From: Caryophanales bacterium UBA4691
GTDB taxonomy: Bacteria; Bacillota_I; Bacilli_A; RFN20; CAG-826
DNA length: 64,000 nucleotides
Assembly (NCBI GenBank): GCA_002404865.1
Contig: DHKP01000028.1
Location: 41,296-105,295 of the forward strand
Reading direction: 5' to 3'
The position numbers and the translations under genes are program-made. Every line of letters starts with the position of its first letter. Within the stretch, counting starts at the first letter, position 1. This document shows positions 42,408 through 50,837 of this stretch, piece by piece. Under the pieces are notes generated by a model. That model was given only the letters and a program-made list of their open reading frames with translations, did no database searches and was not told the origin of the DNA.

Positions 42408-43535
42408 ATGGATAAAAAGTTCTATTTAGAAATTAAACATGTTGATAAAAATTGCGGTGCGCGATACGGGGTTCTTCATACTTATCATGGCGATGTCGAA
42501 GTGCCGATGTTTATGCCAGTTGGAACTTTAGCGACAGTCAAATGCCTTTCTCCCGAAGAAGTGAAAGCGTGTGGGGCGGGCGTTATTTTATCAAATACCT
42601 ATCATTTACATCTAAGGCCTGGCGAAGAGATTGTGAAAAAGGCGGGTGGCCTTCACTCTTTTATGAATTATAACGGCCCTATCCTTACCGATAGTGGCGG
42701 TTTCCAGGTCTTTTCTTTAGCAAAATCTCGCAAAATCAGTGAAGAAGGCGTGAGCTTCCGCAATGACTTTAACGGAAACGAAGAACTCTTTTCGCCTGAA
42801 AAAGCGATTCAAATCGAAGAGGCGCTTGGCGCGGATATTATCATGTCTTTTGATGAATGTATCCCTTATCCAGCAGATTACGAATATGTGAAAAGAAGCA
42901 CGGAAAGAACCCTCCGCTGGGCAAAAAGAGGCCTAGACGCGCATAAAAGGGCTGATCAAGCTCTATTTGGGATTGTGCAAGGCGGCGCCTACAAAGATTT
43001 GCGCGAATATGCGGCGAAAGAACTCGCCAAGATGGATTTCCCCGGCTATTCCATCGGAGGGACTTCTATCGGTGAGCCAAAAGATGTTTGCTTTCAAATG
43101 GTAGAAGATGCGATTCGTTACCTTCCTTTCAATAAACCACGTTACCTAATGGGGGTGGGGTCATTGGATTATATTTTAGGCGGCATTGAAAGAGGCGTAG
43201 ATATGTGCGACTGCGTCCTTCCTACGCGCATTGCTAGACATGGCACTCTCATGACTAGCCAAGGGAGGGTGAACATTAAAGGCAGCCAATACAAGGAAGA
43301 CTTTTCTCCGCTTGATCCAGAATGCGATTGCTATACCTGCAAGCATTACACCAAAGCCTATCTTCATCATTTGCAGATGTGCAATGAAGAATTCGGCAAG
43401 CGGTTGAATAGCATCCATAATATCCGCTTCCTCATCAAAATCGTGGAAGGTGCTAGAATCGCGATTCAAGAAGATCGCTTTAAAGAATATAAAGAAGAAA
43501 TACTTAAAAAATACGGAGATGAGAGAGGGTTCTAA
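42408..43535 (+). CDS. tgt: tRNA-guanine transglycosylase
   Basis: A 375-residue enzyme exchanging guanine 34 of tRNAs for preQ1 (or queuine). The nucleophile region TDSGGFQVFSLAKSRKISEE, the second aspartate in MGVGSLDYILGGIERGVDMC followed by DCVLPTR, and the zinc site CDCYTCKHYTKAYLHHLQ are all intact. It lies 53 bases after queT, with GAGG before the ATG. With QueT it forms a queuosine salvage unit. Confidence 0.95.
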   Translation: MDKKFYLEIKHVDKNCGARYGVLHTYHGDVEVPMFMPVGTLATVKCLSPEEVKACGAGVILSNTYHLHLRPGEEIVKKAGGLHSFMNYNGPILTDSGGFQVFSLAKSRKISEEGVSFRNDFNGNEELFSPEKAIQIEEALGADIIMSFDECIPYPADYEYVKRSTERTLRWAKRGLDAHKRADQALFGIVQGGAYKDLREYAAKELAKMDFPGYSIGGTSIGEPKDVCFQMVEDAIRYLPFNKPRYLMGVGSLDYILGGIERGVDMCDCVLPTRIARHGTLMTSQGRVNIKGSQYKEDFSPLDPECDCYTCKHYTKAYLHHLQMCNEEFGKRLNSIHNIRFLIKIVEGARIAIQEDRFKEYKEEILKKYGDERGF

Positions 43536-43546
43536 CCTCTCTTTTT
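43521..43546 (+). terminator. Terminator overlapping the end of tgt
   Basis: GAGAGAGG pairs with CCTCTCT across a loop holding the tgt stop codon; TTTTTC follows. Confidence 0.85.
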
Positions 43547-43607
43547 CAATCGTTTGTCAGGTTACTGCACTTTCCTTCCGTTGGTTATTTTTTTGTAAAA
43601 ATAGAAA

Positions 43608-43663
43608 AAATATGCCTAATAGGAGAGTGAGGGCATATTTTGGAAAAGTCCTCTAAAAGAGGA
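43608..43663 (+). promoter_or_regulatory. Two-hairpin leader hiding the ribosome site of a small gene
   Basis: Hairpin 1: AAATATGCC/GGCATATTT, 15-base loop (43608-43640). Hairpin 2: TCCTCT/AGAGGA, 3-base loop (43649-43663); its 3' arm is the Shine-Dalgarno of the 49-residue gene that follows. The arrangement could make translation depend on temperature, a protein or a ligand. I recognise no riboswitch class. Confidence 0.5.
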
Positions 43664-43670
43664 GACAAGA

Positions 43671-43820
43671 ATGCAACAAGTACATGCGGAATATTTAATT
43701 TATCTAGAAGAACGGGTCGATAGAAGAGTATATCGGATTTCTCTTCCTTCTTTAGTAGAAATTTGCCCGATTGAGAATTTAGGCAATGAGATTAAAAAAG
43801 ACAAACAACGCGAAGCTTAA
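43671..43820 (+). CDS. Small protein, 49 residues, unknown function
   Basis: ATG with an AGAGGAG site 6 bases upstream opens a 49-codon frame encoding a soluble, charged peptide that begins MQQVHAEYLIYLEERVDRRV, has one Cys and ends with a Lys/Arg/Glu-rich tail. No domain is recognised. The strong but folded ribosome site and the structured leader suggest a genuine regulated small gene. The peptide sits between the queuosine unit and gpmA. Confidence 0.5.
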   Translation: MQQVHAEYLIYLEERVDRRVYRISLPSLVEICPIENLGNEIKKDKQREA

Positions 43821-43917
43821 CGAATCCAATAGAGGTTTGTCTAACCGCAAGAAAAGAAAGATTTCATGGATGCCAATTCAAAATCGGAAGATTAACGAAA
43901 AATCGCGATAAGTTTGC

Positions 43918-43946
43918 TTTCAATAAGAAAGGCTCCTCGCTATAAT
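43918..43946 (+). promoter_or_regulatory. Promoter of gpmA
   Basis: TTTCAA and a perfect TATAAT with a 17-base spacer. The -10 box lies in the loop of a CTCCTCG/CGAGGGG hairpin (43934-43954). Confidence 0.6.
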
Positions 43947-43978
43947 CGAGGGGTAAATAGGAAAGGCAACAAAACAAA

Positions 43979-44686
43979 ATGATTAAATTAGTCTTGATTA
44001 GACACGGTCAAAGCGAATGGAACCTTAAGAATCTTTTCACTGGCTGGACTGATGTCGAATTATCCCCAAACGGTGTTAAGGAAGCTCATGATGCTGGTAA
44101 ACTCCTTAAAGAAAAAGGATATACCTTTGACCTCGCTTTTAGCTCCGTTTTGAAAAGAGCGAATCACACGATGGATTTCGTTCTTGAAGAAATGGGCGAA
44201 AGCGATCTTCCAAAATTCTATAGCTGGCGTCTAAACGAAAGACACTATGGCGCCCTCCAAGGCCTTAACAAAGCTGATTCCGCAAAAAAATGGGGCGAAG
44301 AACAAGTCCATATTTGGCGTAGAAGCGCCGATGTTCCACCTCTTGCTCTTACTAAAGATGACGAAAGATGGCCAGGCAACCAAGAAAAATATCAAGAGCT
44401 CATCAAAAAAGGCGAGATGACAATTGATGATTGCCCACTTACCGAGTGCTTAATCGACACAGCAAAACGTGTAAAACCATACTTCGATGAGAAGATTGCT
44501 CCAGAAATCAAAGCAGGGAAAAAAGTTCTTATTGCTGCGCATGGCAACTCTCTCCGCGCGATCGTTATGATGCTTGAGCATCTTACCCCAGAACAAATCA
44601 TCTCCGTTGAAATTCCAACTGGCAAGCCACTTGTTTATGAACTTGATGAGAATACCTTGAAAGTTCTTAACAAATATTATCTATAA
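43979..44686 (+). CDS. gpmA: 2,3-bisphosphoglycerate-dependent phosphoglycerate mutase
   Basis: A 235-residue glycolytic enzyme interconverting 3- and 2-phosphoglycerate. The phospho-histidine site LIRHGQSEWNLKNLFTGWTD opens the protein; LNERHYGALQGLNK, KRVKPYFDE and AAHGNSLRAIVMMLE complete the active site. Length and order are standard for the dPGM family. The ribosome site is weak. It is a single-gene unit with its own promoter and terminator. Confidence 0.95.
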   Translation: MIKLVLIRHGQSEWNLKNLFTGWTDVELSPNGVKEAHDAGKLLKEKGYTFDLAFSSVLKRANHTMDFVLEEMGESDLPKFYSWRLNERHYGALQGLNKADSAKKWGEEQVHIWRRSADVPPLALTKDDERWPGNQEKYQELIKKGEMTIDDCPLTECLIDTAKRVKPYFDEKIAPEIKAGKKVLIAAHGNSLRAIVMMLEHLTPEQIISVEIPTGKPLVYELDENTLKVLNKYYL

Positions 44687-44699
44687 GCGGCAATTGAAC

Positions 44700-44737
44700 G
44701 AAAAAGGGGCCTTCTTGAATGGAGGTCCCTTTTTTGA
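44700..44737 (+). terminator. Terminator after gpmA
   Basis: AAAAAGGGGCC pairs with GGTCCCTTTTTT around a 12-base loop. Confidence 0.85.
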
Positions 44738-44746
44738 CGATTTCGA

Positions 44747-45121
44747 TTAGAATTCGGTTTTCCAAAGTCCGTGCAAGTTGCAATAAGCATAGACCGTGCC
44801 ATGCTCATGATCTAAGAAATAGGCTTCAGGAGCCGCCCCGACTTTCAGATGTTTGACGGTCGTTGTTCCACAAGGCGCTTCAAATACGACAAAAGAGATG
44901 TGGTGCTCTTCTAGCATCGGGTGAGGGACGCTTCCGATCTTAACCAAAAGTTTGCCGTCTTGGTGTGTGACAGCGGGGACGTGTTTTTCTTTTGAGGCAT
45001 CCACGGTATTCGGCTTTAACGCCACCATGGACTCGCCACAGCAACTTGGGGTACAAGACCCCTTTTCAACGCGGATGACAACATTTCCGCATTTTTCGCA
45101 TTTCAAAAATTCGACTGGCAT
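44747..45121 (-). CDS. dfx: Desulfoferrodoxin (superoxide reductase)
   Basis: A 124-residue iron protein. The N-terminal desulforedoxin domain binds iron through CEKCGNVV and SCTPSCCGES, and the C-terminal catalytic domain uses HPMLEEHHISF, plus CNLHGLW, for the His4-Cys iron centre. It reduces superoxide to peroxide in anaerobes without releasing oxygen. I start at MPVEFLKC because AGGAGG lies 7 bases upstream; the longer frame would include the ribosome site. It reads toward gpmA. Confidence 0.93.
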   Translation of the reverse strand: MPVEFLKCEKCGNVVIRVEKGSCTPSCCGESMVALKPNTVDASKEKHVPAVTHQDGKLLVKIGSVPHPMLEEHHISFVVFEAPCGTTTVKHLKVGAAPEAYFLDHEHGTVYAYCNLHGLWKTEF

Positions 45122-45206
45122 ATGCAATCCTCCTAAAGGCAATTATCGCACAGCCACCTTCTTAAAACAAAATTAACGCTTCAATCACGCAAGAGCCGAT
45201 GATCGA

Positions 45207-45797
45207 TTAATTTTTGGTTTTCTTTTTGGACGCTAGTTGGAGAATTTCTTCTCTTTTGGCCTGGAATTCTTCTTCTGTAATCACACCCTGGTCTTTGAAC
45301 TCTTGATAGGCGCGCAAGAGACTTATACGCTCATCGATGTCGCTTATGATTCCACTTTGAAATAAAAGCTCAACTATGCCATTGAGAATCAAATAAGCCG
45401 CATAAAGGAAAAGAGCGACAAAAAGGAAGATGGGGCCCAAACCCATTTTGAATGCGGTGGAAGCGGAAAGGTTGGTGGTTACGCTTAAATAGATAATTAG
45501 GCAGCTGATAGGAGCGGAAGCATATAGAGCATTCCCGATAAGAGCCTTTTTCTTATCCCCGAATAAAGCGAGAATAAAGCCGATCAAGAAGGAAATTAAT
45601 AGGATTGAACCGCCGATTGTGCCTAAGACTCCTGCAAACGTGTTAAGAAGCTGGACCGTAGTTTGGCTGGAACCATAGCTCGAGCTATTTTGCCCCACAT
45701 CCTGAATGGGGAAGAAAGTTGAGAGAAAAACCATAACAGCGCTTAAAACGAAAACGATTTTTGCTATCGACTTCAGAAGATTTTTTGTTTGAGTCAT
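45207..45797 (-). CDS. Membrane protein with C-terminal SHOCT-like domain
   Basis: A 196-residue protein with four predicted membrane helices (first IAKIVFVLSAVMVFLSTFFP). Its end, LLRAYQEFKDQGVITEEEFQ, is the short two-helix SHOCT motif, often found at protein ends and thought to mediate oligomerisation. Function unknown. AGGAGG-like TAGGAGG lies before the ATG. It is alone between dfx and the CDF transporter, all on the minus strand. Confidence 0.8.
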   Translation of the reverse strand: MTQTKNLLKSIAKIVFVLSAVMVFLSTFFPIQDVGQNSSSYGSSQTTVQLLNTFAGVLGTIGGSILLISFLIGFILALFGDKKKALIGNALYASAPISCLIIYLSVTTNLSASTAFKMGLGPIFLFVALFLYAAYLILNGIVELLFQSGIISDIDERISLLRAYQEFKDQGVITEEEFQAKREEILQLASKKKTKN

Positions 45798-45960
45798 ATT
45801 GGCCTCCTAATATTTTTAATAATATTAAAATAATTTTTAGTTTTTTCAAAAAATAAGTTTATGCCTCATATTAAGATTTTATTTGGCATCTTATTTGCCA
45901 ATTGCCGTTTTGATCCGAATACTCTAATGAATCACTTTCCCTAAAGAGATAAGGGGATTT

Positions 45961-47175
45961 CTAAAAAGGGTGATCAAAATGAATGACGAAGCAATAGTGG
46001 TGTGTTCCGTCATTGAAGGATTGATTTAAAGTATCAAGAATTTTCGCTTCGGAAAGAGTTTCATCAAACGGGGTTACGATATCGAAAATGATGTTCGTAT
46101 TATCTTCTCCTTTGACTACGCGGAAATCATGAATGTTCATTTTGGGATCAAGGGAAGCAAGGATTTTTATTGTTTTTTCTTTTAAGGAATCCGTGAGAGG
46201 GTCGCCGATTGCGATTGGATCCATGTGGATAGTGATCTCGCAGTGAAACTTCTTGCGGATTTCTTCTTCGATGGAATCAATAAGTTCATGCGCCGAAACG
46301 ATATCCATTTTCTCATCGATTTCTGCATGGGCCGAAACGAAATATTTGGTTGGTCCATAGGAATGACAAAGCACATCGTGTACCCCTAAAATCAAGGGAT
46401 GAGAAAGAACGTCATCGACGATTTCTTTTTGAATGGCCTTATTATTGCTTTCCCCAATCAAGGGGTCTGCGGTTTCCTTCATCATCTTGATCCCACTATA
46501 GAAGACGAAAAGACTAATCAATATCCCCATATAGCCATCAAGGAAATTCCATTTTAACGTCAAGGAGAGAATCCCTGAAATCATAATGAAGAAAGTTCCG
46601 AATGCGTCCGTTAAAGAATCTAGCGCCGTTGCTCTTAAAGCACGCGAAGAAATCGCCTTACCAATTTGGTAATTGAAATAGGATTGAATTCCTTTAACCA
46701 ATACGGATATTGCAAGGATAATGATAGTAATTAGCTCATATTGAACGAGTTCACCCGTGATGACTTTTTCTAAAGAGCTGCGGAATAATTCAAAAGCGAG
46801 AACAACAACGATTGTGCTCACGATGAGACCAGCGATATATTCGATTCTTTCGTGGCCGAACGGATGCTCTTTATCCGCGGGTTTTGAGGCGGCTTTAAAG
46901 CCGATTAAAGTAACCAAAGAGCTAGACATGTCGCTTAAGTTATTGATTGCATCCCCTAGTAGCGCCATCGGGAGGACGGATAAAATGCTCACTCTAGGAT
47001 TATTGTTTGCGATATTAAAGGCTAGCAAAAAGGCGACCGTTAACTTTAAAGCGACGAGAATAAAGTTCGAGGCGATACCGAATATTGCGGCGAGGAATCC
47101 GTGTTTTGCCCTGACGGTCTCGTCATTGACGTCTTGGTAATTTTTGATAAAGAGTTTTCTTAATAAAGTAACCAT
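45961..47175 (-). CDS. Cation diffusion facilitator transporter
   Basis: A 404-residue CDF-family metal exporter (zinc, iron or manganese). The signature in the first helices (GIASNFILVALKLTVAFLLA), the HPFGHERIEYIAGL metal site, ALDSLTDAFGTF and the C-terminal cytoplasmic domain with HAEIDEKMDIVSAHELID are present. The last 80 residues form a second cytoplasmic extension beyond the minimal family. I start at MVTLLRKLF: TACACT (47183-47188) with TTTACT upstream gives a promoter whose -10 ends 7 bases from this ATG. Longer ATGs lie inside the promoter. Confidence 0.9.
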   Translation of the reverse strand: MVTLLRKLFIKNYQDVNDETVRAKHGFLAAIFGIASNFILVALKLTVAFLLAFNIANNNPRVSILSVLPMALLGDAINNLSDMSSSLVTLIGFKAASKPADKEHPFGHERIEYIAGLIVSTIVVVLAFELFRSSLEKVITGELVQYELITIIILAISVLVKGIQSYFNYQIGKAISSRALRATALDSLTDAFGTFFIMISGILSLTLKWNFLDGYMGILISLFVFYSGIKMMKETADPLIGESNNKAIQKEIVDDVLSHPLILGVHDVLCHSYGPTKYFVSAHAEIDEKMDIVSAHELIDSIEEEIRKKFHCEITIHMDPIAIGDPLTDSLKEKTIKILASLDPKMNIHDFRVVKGEDNTNIIFDIVTPFDETLSEAKILDTLNQSFNDGTHHYCFVIHFDHPF

Positions 47176-47182
47176 CCTCATA

Positions 47183-47212
47183 AGTGTAAGCATCTATTGA
47201 AGATTTAGTAAA
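47183..47212 (-). promoter_or_regulatory. Leaderless-type promoter of the CDF gene
   Basis: Minus strand TTTACT and TACACT, spacer 18, the start codon 7 bases after the -10. Confidence 0.5.
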
Positions 47213-47315
47213 CGCTAATCGCTTTTTACTGATAAAGAGCTTAAGCAATTCGCTTTTTAAAGGACAAAGAAGAAAGCTAAAAATTGTTACACCTAGTAAC
47301 AATAACTAAATATAC

Positions 47316-47351
47316 TTGTTTTATGAAACCAAACAATCTATATTTATAAGT
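47316..47351 (+). promoter_or_regulatory. Leaderless-type promoter of the hemolysin III gene
   Basis: TTGTTT (47316-47321) and TATATT (47339-47344) are 17 bases apart; the ATG at 47352 follows after 7 bases and has no ribosome site. Confidence 0.65.
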
Positions 47352-48017
47352 ATGAAACCCAGCGAAACTTCTTTGCCTAATTACACAAGAACCCAAGAAA
47401 AATGGAATTGCTACACCCATTTAGGTGGCGTGGTATTTGCTCTAATCGGGGGGCCGTTTTTGATTGCTAAGGCTTTTTTGGGCGGGGACTATTACAAAAT
47501 CTTCTCTTCGATCGTTTTTGTCGTTTCTCTCCTGATTCTTTATTCGGGCAGCGCTTTGTATCATGGCTGGAAGCCTAATAAGACAAAACGGGTTTTACGT
47601 GTTCTTGATCACAATAATGTCTTCATTTTGATTATGGGGACTTATGCCCCATATTGCTTATCTGGCATTCGCCCATACAGTTTGCCATGGGCTTATTCGA
47701 TTTTTGGCTTAGTTGTTGCTCTTGGCATGGTTGGGATTATTTTGAATTCCATTGATTTAGAGAAATTTAAAATCTTTTCCATGATTGATTACATTCTCAT
47801 GGGGTGGACGGTTGCGATTAGTTTTACGCCTCTAGTCAAAGCGACGGGCATTGCTAGTTCTATGCTCTTGCTCGCTGGCGGAATCTCATACACGGTTGGC
47901 GCAGTTTTATATGTTTTGGGCAAAAAGAAGAGTCCGTGGTGGCATACTGTTTTTCACGTGTTTTGCTTATTAGGAACGAGCCTTATGTTTTTCTCGATTT
48001 ATTTCTTTATCATCTAA
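47352..48017 (+). CDS. Hemolysin III / TrhA family membrane protein
   Basis: A 221-residue seven-helix protein of the hemolysin III (YqfA/PAQR-like) family. Family residues: CYTHLGGVVFALIGGPFLIA, SALYHGWKPNKTKRVLRVLD (the SxxxH zinc ligand), HNNVFILIMGTYAPYCL and the C-terminal WWHTVFHVFCLLG with two His. Members are linked to membrane energetics and fluidity rather than haemolysis. Start MKPSETSL is set by the promoter just before it. Confidence 0.88.
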   Translation: MKPSETSLPNYTRTQEKWNCYTHLGGVVFALIGGPFLIAKAFLGGDYYKIFSSIVFVVSLLILYSGSALYHGWKPNKTKRVLRVLDHNNVFILIMGTYAPYCLSGIRPYSLPWAYSIFGLVVALGMVGIILNSIDLEKFKIFSMIDYILMGWTVAISFTPLVKATGIASSMLLLAGGISYTVGAVLYVLGKKKSPWWHTVFHVFCLLGTSLMFFSIYFFII

Positions 48018-48071
48018 CTTTCTTGTTGATTGAAAATAATTTAAAATCTTTCAACGTATAGAAAATTAGCT

Positions 48072-48542
48072 ATGGCAAAAAGTAAAGAAAATTCCCTCCT
48101 TTTAGAAAATCGTCGTGCACGTTATGAATATTTTCTTAGCGATTTTTTGGTCGCTGGTTTGGTTTTGACGGGCACAGAGATTAAATCGCTCCGCCGCCAC
48201 GACGCTGGGATAAGCGACGCTTATGTTTATACTAGGGGTGGCGAAGCTTTTATTGCCAACATGCATATTGCTTCTTATAAGGAAGGCAACCTTTTTAACG
48301 TTGACCATTTAAGAGATAGAAAACTGTTATTGAACAAAAAAGAAATTGTTAAGCTTTCGAATAGCCTAAAGACGGGTGGCTATACTTGCGTTCCGACCAA
48401 AGTCTTTTTGTCACATGGGTATGCGAAAGTCGAGATTGCTCTTGCAAAGGGCAAAAAGCTGCACGATAAGCGTCAATCGATTAAGGAAAGAGATTTATCA
48501 AACAAGGCACGCGAGGCAAGAAAAGGGAATTACGAGGATTGA
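48072..48542 (+). CDS. smpB: SmpB, tmRNA-binding protein
   Basis: A 156-residue protein that delivers tmRNA to stalled ribosomes. Typical blocks: LLENRRARYEYFLSDFLVAG, LTGTEIKSLRRHDAGISDAY, GYTCVPTKVFLSHGYAKVEI and the C-terminal tail KGKKLHDKRQSIKERD. No tmRNA gene is visible in the window. The ATG has no ribosome site; a TATAGA box lies about 10 bases upstream. It is followed closely by folC. Confidence 0.95.
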   Translation: MAKSKENSLLLENRRARYEYFLSDFLVAGLVLTGTEIKSLRRHDAGISDAYVYTRGGEAFIANMHIASYKEGNLFNVDHLRDRKLLLNKKEIVKLSNSLKTGGYTCVPTKVFLSHGYAKVEIALAKGKKLHDKRQSIKERDLSNKAREARKGNYED

Positions 48543-48544
48543 TT

Positions 48545-49783
48545 ATGCGGTATGAAGAAGTGATCCTTGCGTTAGAAAAACGCGATATGACGATGAATCG
48601 CTACGAACGAGAAGAGTGGGATAATTTCACTAAGAGAATCAATCTCTCGATTGCTTTCCCTTTCGTTCATATCGCTGGGAGCAACGGCAAAAGCTCTACC
48701 GCTTATTATTTATATAAGATGTATCGCGCAAAAGGCTACAAGGTTGCCTTATTTTCTAAGCCTTTCCTTTATAAGCCAAATGAAATGATTGTGGTAGACG
48801 ATGCCCCGATTAGCGATGCGGATTTTGCACGTCTATATTCGCTTCATGAAAAAGAAATCGAAAGTGAAAACCTTTCCGCTTTCGAGATTGAGACCTATAT
48901 TGCTTTTGCTTATTTCAACGAGCAAAAACCTGACCTTGCCATTATTGAATGCGGAATGGGAGGGATGATAGATAGCACGAACATTCTTACCGCTAAGCCG
49001 TTATTGTCTATCATTACGACCGTTAGTCTTGAGCATACTTCTTTTCTAGGGGTAAGCCTTTCAGAGATATCATCCCATAAGGCTGGTATTATTAAAGAAG
49101 GTTCGCCCGTCCTAGTGGGGAAATTAGAAGAAGAGGCGATGAAAAAAATAAGAGAAGTTGCTAGAGCCCTTAGTAGTGAGCTATTCCTTGTGGATGACTA
49201 TCATCATGATCACTATGAAGCCCCTTATTTCCATTTTTCCTATCGCCCTTATTTAGATTTGGCGCTTCTTACTCCTGCTAGCTATGAGCTTTCTAACGCT
49301 TCTATTGCTTTAGAAGCAACGAAAATACTCGCAAATCGCTATCCTCTTGATGAATTTTCCATTCGAAAAGGACTATTAGTAGAGCCATTGATGTGCCGCT
49401 ATGAGAAGTGTCATAACATTATTCTTGATGGAGCGCATAATCCTGAAGCAATCCGAGCTCTTATGACGACATTATCTCGCTCTAGCCTGAATAAAAGGAT
49501 TCATGTTTTGTTCGCCTCTTTCCGCGATAAGAACATTGCCGTGGAGCTCCCTATTATCGCTAACGTTGCTAGTGACATCACGCTAACGACTTTTTCTCAC
49601 CCGCGCGCACGTACGGAAATGGATTATTTCCTTTTCTTAGAAGATCATCATTTTGTTGAGGATTACCGCGTCGCCCTCAATAATCTTATTGCGCAATATC
49701 CAGACGATATTATCGTCGTGACAGGCTCTTTAGCATTTGCTTCCATCGTTAGAGATTATGTTAAAGAGGTGCTTAAATTATGA
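48545..49783 (+). CDS. folC: Folylpolyglutamate synthase/dihydrofolate synthase
   Basis: A 412-residue Mur-ligase-family enzyme adding glutamates to folates. The P-loop is VHIAGSNGKSSTAYYLY, and IIECGMGGMIDSTNIL, LEHTSFLG, HKAGIIKEGSPV and ILDGAHNPEAIRAL are conserved. The start at 48545 has GAGG upstream and lies 2 bases after the smpB stop. Its end overlaps the folate transporter FolT by ATGA, so imported folate is trapped by polyglutamylation from one transcript. Confidence 0.93.
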   Translation: MRYEEVILALEKRDMTMNRYEREEWDNFTKRINLSIAFPFVHIAGSNGKSSTAYYLYKMYRAKGYKVALFSKPFLYKPNEMIVVDDAPISDADFARLYSLHEKEIESENLSAFEIETYIAFAYFNEQKPDLAIIECGMGGMIDSTNILTAKPLLSIITTVSLEHTSFLGVSLSEISSHKAGIIKEGSPVLVGKLEEEAMKKIREVARALSSELFLVDDYHHDHYEAPYFHFSYRPYLDLALLTPASYELSNASIALEATKILANRYPLDEFSIRKGLLVEPLMCRYEKCHNIILDGAHNPEAIRALMTTLSRSSLNKRIHVLFASFRDKNIAVELPIIANVASDITLTTFSHPRARTEMDYFLFLEDHHFVEDYRVALNNLIAQYPDDIIVVTGSLAFASIVRDYVKEVLKL

Positions 49784-50580
49784 CGAAAACGTTATCCTCG
49801 ATTCATAAAATCACTTTATCCTCGATGCTTTTGGTTCTTAATGTTTTGGCGACTCGCTTTTTACGCACCCCCCTTATCGGGAATATGCATTTTATTCGAA
49901 TTTCTTTAGGGCCCGCGATTGTCATCTTTTCTTCTTTGCTTCTTGGCCCTTTATATGGGGCGATTGTCGGTAGTGCTGGCGACATGGTGGGGCACTTTTT
50001 GTTTCCTGTAGGAGGGGAATTTAATCCTTTGATCACGATTGTTTATCTCCTATTAGGGATCATGCCTTGGTGTTTAATGCAATTTACTTCTCATTTCCGT
50101 GACACGTTAAAAAAGCCATATTTCTTTATTCTTACCATGACTTTGCTCTTGGCTTTGCTTGTGTGCTTTTTTTATGTCATTCCTGGCTTGAAAGAATACT
50201 TTGCGAAAGGGTTTGGCGATGGAGCCTATTGGATAGAACCTCTTATCATTGCTCTTACTGCTTTATTTACGGCCCTTGCTTGTGTTGGCTTATTTTATCT
50301 AAATCGTTACTTTGAAAAAAACAAGCAGCGATATTCTTCTTTCCCCTCTCCTTATGAGATGGCTTTGATTTGTCTTATCACGGAAATCGTTTTAATGGTG
50401 GGGCTAATGCCTCTCGCATTCTATATTTTCTACAATTTTATATCGCATGAATTCCCCGTAACTTATGGCACGTTATTATCGTGTATCAGCGTGTTTAGTG
50501 GCATCAAGGTTGTCTTAAATACTTTTGTTGTTTATTGGCTACTTGTTGTTACGAAAAAATATTTAATTAAAGGAGAATAA
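49780..50580 (+). CDS. folT: FolT-type ECF S component (folate uptake)
   Basis: A 266-residue membrane protein with six helices. The N-terminal part (ITLSSMLLVLNVLATRFLRT, then FIRISLGPAIVIFSSLLLGP and YGAIVGSAGDMVGHFLFPVG) is typical for FolT. The central loop and helices 4-5 are longer than in the standard 170-190 residue FolT. It overlaps folC by 4 bases, which supports folate as substrate. It depends on EcfA1-A2-T encoded 3 kb downstream. Confidence 0.88.
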   Translation: MTKTLSSIHKITLSSMLLVLNVLATRFLRTPLIGNMHFIRISLGPAIVIFSSLLLGPLYGAIVGSAGDMVGHFLFPVGGEFNPLITIVYLLLGIMPWCLMQFTSHFRDTLKKPYFFILTMTLLLALLVCFFYVIPGLKEYFAKGFGDGAYWIEPLIIALTALFTALACVGLFYLNRYFEKNKQRYSSFPSPYEMALICLITEIVLMVGLMPLAFYIFYNFISHEFPVTYGTLLSCISVFSGIKVVLNTFVVYWLLVVTKKYLIKGE

Positions 50581-50592
50581 CATTGAGGGTCT

Positions 50593-50754
50593 ATGCTAGA
50601 AGAAGAGAAAAATGCTGACAAGGGTTTAGAAGAAGAAAACGAAGAAGATTCTTCATCTTTCAAGGGAAGAATCATTTGGATTCTGTTTTTTGCGGTTTTG
50701 GTAGCGCTCGCGATTGCGTGCGTTGTTGTGATTAAGGCACTCGACCAAAATTAA
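50593..50754 (+). CDS. Small single-pass membrane protein
   Basis: A 53-residue frame 12 bases after folT. The N-terminal half is very acidic (EEEKNADKGLEEENEEDSSS), then FKGR and a hydrophobic helix (IIWILFFAVLVALAIACVVV), ending with a short tail. It has the look of a SecE- or DivIC-like small membrane factor, but no motif decides. There is GAGGG upstream of the ATG. Expressed probably with folC-folT. Confidence 0.55.
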   Translation: MLEEEKNADKGLEEENEEDSSSFKGRIIWILFFAVLVALAIACVVVIKALDQN

Positions 50755-50837
50755 AACAAAAATTTATTAAAAATTCTTTTCATAGACCCAAAGCAACGAT
50801 AATGTTAGATTAATTGAAAATTAGTGAGGAGTTAGGG

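Noticed and set aside
48056..48071. Leaderless start for smpB
   Set aside because: TATAGA lies 10 bases from the ATG and no -35 fits at 16-18 bases, so it was not counted among the leaderless promoters.
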